Below are positions 59,501 to 64,000 of a DNA stretch of 64,000 nt, piece after piece. The DNA is taken from contig NC_092520.1 in assembly GCF_037038585.1 (NCBI RefSeq), forward strand, positions 118,899,001-118,963,000. Direction: 5' to 3'. Source of the stretch: Patagioenas fasciata (Eukaryota; Chordata; Aves; Columbiformes; Columbidae). The notes beneath the pieces were generated by a model. The model was given only the letters and a program-made list of their open reading frames with translations, did not search any database and was not told where the DNA came from. Numbering within the stretch: position 1 is the stretch's first letter; each line of letters opens with the position of its first letter. Made by a program: the position numbers and the translations under genes.

Positions 59501-61524
59501 CATACAAAATGAATCCTTAAATCCAGCCAAGATTTCTGAACAAAACAGTATCTCCAAGGAGTAGCAGCCCTTCCTTCCTGGCTTCAGTTTGTTGCAGAGA
59601 AATGTTAAATATATCCATACGCTACACAGTACCTGTTAAGACCTACACAGAACGAAAAGACAACCAAGAAATTCAAGGAACTGTAACACAAATATATCCT
59701 AGACCCGTAAGATATAATTTCTTCACATTTTAAAATAGACTGACAAAAATGGAATTGGCCACAGCACTACGGAAACTTTAAAGTGGGACAAAAAATAACC
59801 TACTTTCTTTATCTTATTAAAAAGAAAAACAGCATCTATGTATGATAACCAACTGACAAGCTACATGCAAATTGAAGATTAAAATTCTGTACTTACATTT
59901 TTACAACATGGCTTGTCTACACACAGACACAAAAAAAAAAAGGCAGATGCAGTAGGTAGAAATTTCCAAGTCTCCAAAATGTGGTTTATGTAACTGTTAA
60001 ATTTAGATTAGGAAGCAAATTATCTTGAAAGGTCTCCAGGAAATGTAGTACAGTAAAACCATTTAAACAGGTCAAATTTCATAGTCAACTGTCAGGGAAA
60101 TTACAAAATATGAGCAGAGTTAATACAACCTTTCAAATAACTAGAGGAAGAGAGATCACTCTTGTTTGGGTTTTTCATTATTATTTTTAATATCCTATCC
60201 AACTTCACAAAAAGGCTACATAAACTGGAAAAACACCCACTCAGAACTTGGGTTAGCAATATTTGCTGCACTGAAAAGGTTTAAAAGGTTAAGCCGTTCA
60301 GAGAAAAGTTAGTTCAGCAAAATGGTAACATTGTTTCTTTATTTCACTCTAACCAGAATTTTTTTTTTAAATTAGTAATGTACCCCTACTCAAGAACCTC
60401 ACAACACAATGAACAACCATCACATCCTCCCCTCCATCTGATAATACAACATTCTTGAATTATTCTCTGAAGACTGTACTGGGCCTACAAGAAAATAAAA
60501 TTTTTCCTCACTACTATTTCAAACTAAGTCTTGGTTAACACAAGAATCTGTAAATTAACAAAGGAATACACTAGTTTTTTGAAGCAGTGCTACCAATGAC
60601 AGACGACTCCTTTGTCATTAGGTAAATAATGATTTTAGTTTGCAAAGAACTGCATGTTACCAAAATCTGGCTAACAGCATGGGTTTGTATGAAGTGCAGG
60701 AACAACTAGACACAGTCTCAAGCTCTGTTTTCCTTATACATTACCTTTTTGTGTAAGACAATTTAGCAGCTGCCACAAGGAGACCGTGGGTTCAAAAAGC
60801 AGAAAAAAAAAGCACACATCCAAACTATGACCTTCCAGCATGACTTATCCCTTGAAATAGTTAAATTCTGGACTGAAGTCAGCTGGTAGATCATAAAACT
60901 AGGATGAAGAAATCCTAAATATAATCCCCCATACATTCATTTGCAGATTATGGGCCAAAAGGGAACCCTGGCACCATTTCGTGTGCCCTTCTGCAACAAT
61001 GATTCATCATTCCTGTTTAGTGCAAAGCACTTAATGCCCATCATTTTGCTTTGTGGGTATAAAAAGAGGGTAAGTGATGCTACTTCATATTTATAACATG
61101 GCTTGACAATACAATAAAACACATCACACCTCAAGTACAACTGTCTTCCCTACCTTGAAAACAGAAGGGCAGCTTTCCATTTCTGGCGCTGCATCCATGC
61201 GTCAACCCACCATGAGGGCGGGAGAACGGATGGATTTCCACCAGAGGCCTTCAGCTAAATCAGAAGTCCTTCTCAGAAGAGCAAGTCACCAGCAACATGT
61301 GCAGTGCCACCGTTACCTCAACAGAAACTCTCCAAGAGACCAGAAAGAAACTAAATCATGTTCTCCGCCCTGTGCTTCCTTCACAGCCAGCAGGGACTGA
61401 GCAGCCTTATTTTCATCTTCGAAGAAAGCAGCACGTGTTGGCCTGTACACAGAGCAGCCAGGTGCGCCAGGCTGATGAGGAAGCATTTCTGCCCATTAAA
61501 TGCTGCAACTTTACCATCAGCATA

Positions 61525-62030
61525 AAACATCCTGAGTTGGAAGGGACCTACAACGATCATCAAGTCCAACTCCTGTCCCTGCATATGACAACCCCACAGT
61601 TCACACCATGTGTCTGAGGGTGTTGTCCAGTCTCTTCTTGAACACTGTCAGGCTTGGGGCCATGACACCTCCCTGGGGGGCCTGTTCCAGTGCTCCACCA
61701 CCCTCTGGGGGAAGAAGCTTTTCCTGATGTTCAATCTAAACCTCCCCTGGCACATCTTCCTGGCATTCCCTTGGGTCCTGTCACTGGTCACCAGAGAGAA
61801 GAGATCAGCACCTGCCCCTTCTCCTCCCCTCGTAAGGAAGCTGTAGCCCCATGAGGTCTCCCGTCAGTCTCCTCTTCTCCAGGCTGAACAAACCAAGTGA
61901 CTTTAGCCGCTCCACACACAGCTTCCTCTCCAAACCCTTCACAAACTTCATAGCCCTCTTCTGGACACTCTCCAGTAGCTTAATGTCTTTTTTATACTGT
62001 GGTGCCCAGAAATGCATCCTGAAGACTACA
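61525..62030 (-). mobile_element. CR1 LINE 3' fragment, about 0.5 kb
   Basis: The reverse complement shows a CR1 3' end starting at 'GAGTTGGAAGGGACCTACAA', with 'GGCCTGTTCCAGTGCTCCAC' and 'CCTCTTCTCCAGGCTGAAC'. The minus-strand translation keeps a decayed '[20 protein letters not shown]' motif from the end of ORF2. Confidence 0.9.
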
Positions 62031-64000
62031 CTGATCTGGACCGAATCAATTTCAAAAAACAAATACCAAGTACATGAACACGTACATGGCTGTGCTCCTC
62101 TGTGTTTTGGTCTCCACAATTACTTTCCGCTCCTGAATACAACACTGTTTTTACACCAACTGTTCATTAAGAGAACTATTGTTTTCCTAAAACAGCAGTA
62201 GAGATTTGGACAGAAACAAAATAAATAATTTCCTCCAAGTACCATATTGAGTTTGAGCAAAAGCCTGCTTTTAAAATGAAATTTTTCAAAAAAGTAAGAA
62301 AGAAAAGCACTTTACCCCCTGAAACAGCAGCCAGCCCAGCATCCCTACGCTCGCACAGCTGAGGTGTCTGCCCAGCAAAAGCTCCTCATCCACTGCCCAG
62401 CTCCTTGCTTACCTCCCCAGTGTTGCTCCTGGTCAGGGGAAACATTAAAATGAGGGCATGGCCCTCAGAGAAGGGAACTGTCGCCCTCAGCAGGGTGCTG
62501 TGCTCAGTATCGCTGCCTGCACATGGCTGACGGGGGCAACACCCTGCCGGTGCTCCTGTTCTGCCCGCAACATCCAGGCCCACCTCAAGGCCAGGGGAGC
62601 GACAAAGTCCCCAGCGCAATGAAATGAGGAAAAAGTTCCCAGGAGGACAGTCACAGTGGTGTTAAACACACAGGCACCACCACCTCAGTTGCCATGCAGC
62701 AAGTCAGTGCCAGAGGCAGAGGTGGCTGGCAGGGCAGGCGGGCCCATGGGGCAGGGAGGTGCGCCATGTGGCGGAGAGAAGCCACCATGCCTCTCACTTC
62801 CTCAGGCCGGCTCACACAAACCAACCACCTCTTGTCAGGCTGCTGGAAACCACACAGTGGCTAACCCACCCCTGAAGGAAAAGCCCCAAGGGGAAAGGGC
62901 TGGCTTGTGTACAGCCCTCTAACTATGCACGGGCACCAAACATCACAGAAACGCACCTAACTCGGCTACGCAGGCTGAGGGAGTCCATCCGCTCTGAAGA
63001 GCGCTCAGCCAGGGAGATGCGTTTGCTGATTGTGTGCTGCCTGTTTTACAGGACTCCCTCAGAAGAAAATTAATACCTGATATTAACACTAAGGCATCTA
63101 ATAACCAAGGGGCAAAAGAAAAAAGAAATCCCCACAAGCCCACATTTACTTACTCAACAAAGACGAAGCTAAGGACAACATCAGCTTTGATGAAAGACTG
63201 GTCTGGATGCACTGCTACTAAAAATGGACCAGCACCAGGGCATCGCACCCAGTGCTAAGCTGGCTTAAACAAGGAGTCGGTTTCCCAGGAGCTCCCCCGG
63301 GGGTGCAGCACCCAAAAATGGCCACGTGTGCTCCCTCCGCAAGGAGACTGCAGTCATGAGCACACCGAGCGCCGGCGAGAAACAGGAGCAGCACACACAC
63401 ACTTCACCAATATGACTGAGCAGAAAAACCTCAGAGAGCGTTCAGCAAGTCTTTCTATTTTAAGAGCTGGCATGATTCACGTTACCTTGGCTCCAAGTGC
63501 TTTGCAGCCTTTACCTTTTCCACCCTCACGATAAGCTCGTGTGAAGCAGGCGCCGAGAGCCCTGACATTTCAGAGCTGTGGCGCAGAGCAGCCGTACATC
63601 ACACGGGGAGCCTCTGGCAAAGCACGCAGCTGCAGCTAGGTCTCCCAAGCGCGCATCCCACGGCCTCGCCACACGCTGCCCTTCCTGCTGATGTGCATGT
63701 GGAGTCAAACAGAAGGAAAATCCCCGTGATGCACTAAGTCACCAAGTGTTGCCCTGCTGTTGTACAGTGATGAAATCGCACCACAGCGGGAGGGGGAGAA
63801 ACAAACAAAAAACACAAACAAAACAACACAAAAGTATCACTACTTAATTGAAACTTAGACAATAAGCAATATGACAATAGTTCCAAGTGAGGCTGCCACT
63901 TTGTCCTGTCTGTTTCATCCTGCTGGCAGTTGCCCACCTGTGCCTGTTTCTCTGCTCTCCAGCTGCACTAAGGCATGCTTTCACAACAAAACACGGGTAA

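Larger units (their letters stand above)
53877..64000. other. JADE3: Upstream of the JADE3 start exon: long 5' intron or 5' region
   Basis: The ATG exon has its own acceptor, so a 5' UTR exon must lie upstream. None could be fixed. The candidate donors GTAAGC (62411) and GTAACG (63486) are isolated signals. 62330-63700 is relatively GC-rich with scattered CpGs but not a clear island. Apart from the AAAT microsatellite and the CR1 at 61525-62030 I see nothing else. Confidence 0.55.

Noticed and set aside
62386..63708. GC-rich region near the right edge as the JADE3 promoter
   Set aside because: CpGs are scattered rather than dense, and the donor-like sites at 62411 and 63486 lack a paired transcription start signal. 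It is left as an undefined upstream region.

Overview
The window is bird nuclear DNA. The evidence is two vertebrate genes split by GT-AG introns, a repeat landscape dominated by CR1 LINE fragments ending in the short 'ATTCTATGA'-like tail, and no Alu, L1 or bacterial-type features. The CR1 types and compact introns fit birds; a turtle or crocodilian is less likely but not strictly excluded. I cannot name the species.

Two protein-coding genes lie on the minus strand in the same direction. The 5' gene is JADE3 (PHF16), the PHD-finger scaffold of the HBO1/KAT7 histone acetyltransferase complex. Its complete coding sequence can be assembled from ten coding exons between 53865 (ATG) and 21097 (stop): 2463 nt, 820 residues, with every junction in frame. 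Any 5' UTR exons lie further right, unseen or beyond the edge. Downstream, about 10.5 kb past the JADE3 stop, is RGN (regucalcin/SMP30, gluconolactonase). Four coding exons (9481 to 2895) encode residues 1-231 plus one base; the last coding exon, about 68 codons by comparison with mammals, is beyond the left edge. The ligands known for the family (E18, R101, N103, E121, N154, D204) are all present at the expected numbers. The order JADE3 then RGN on one strand matches the mammalian X-linked arrangement, so this is old conserved synteny.

Layout: 1-10600 RGN, with a CpG island and TATA-containing promoter candidate around 10100-10790. 10800-20000 is mostly intergenic, with one GC-rich exon-like block on the plus strand (17584-17861) and a possible conserved noncoding element near 14540-14900. 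About 20000-21096 is the JADE3 3' UTR. 21097-53876 holds the JADE3 exons. 53877-64000 is a long upstream intron or 5' region without coding exons.

About a dozen CR1 copies are scattered through. The best preserved (36379-38078, plus strand) keeps an open reading frame of 536 codons with reverse-transcriptase motifs inside a JADE3 intron. Together with opposite-strand CR1 copies at 32459-33121 it brackets a single JADE3 PHD exon. I found no tRNA, rRNA, CRISPR or prokaryotic operon, and no wholly new biological system. The most interesting items are regulatory or structural: an overlapping upstream ORF at the JADE3 start, CR1 inverted repeats around a PHD exon, CR1 sequence crowding an RGN splice acceptor, and the unexplained exon-like block between the genes.
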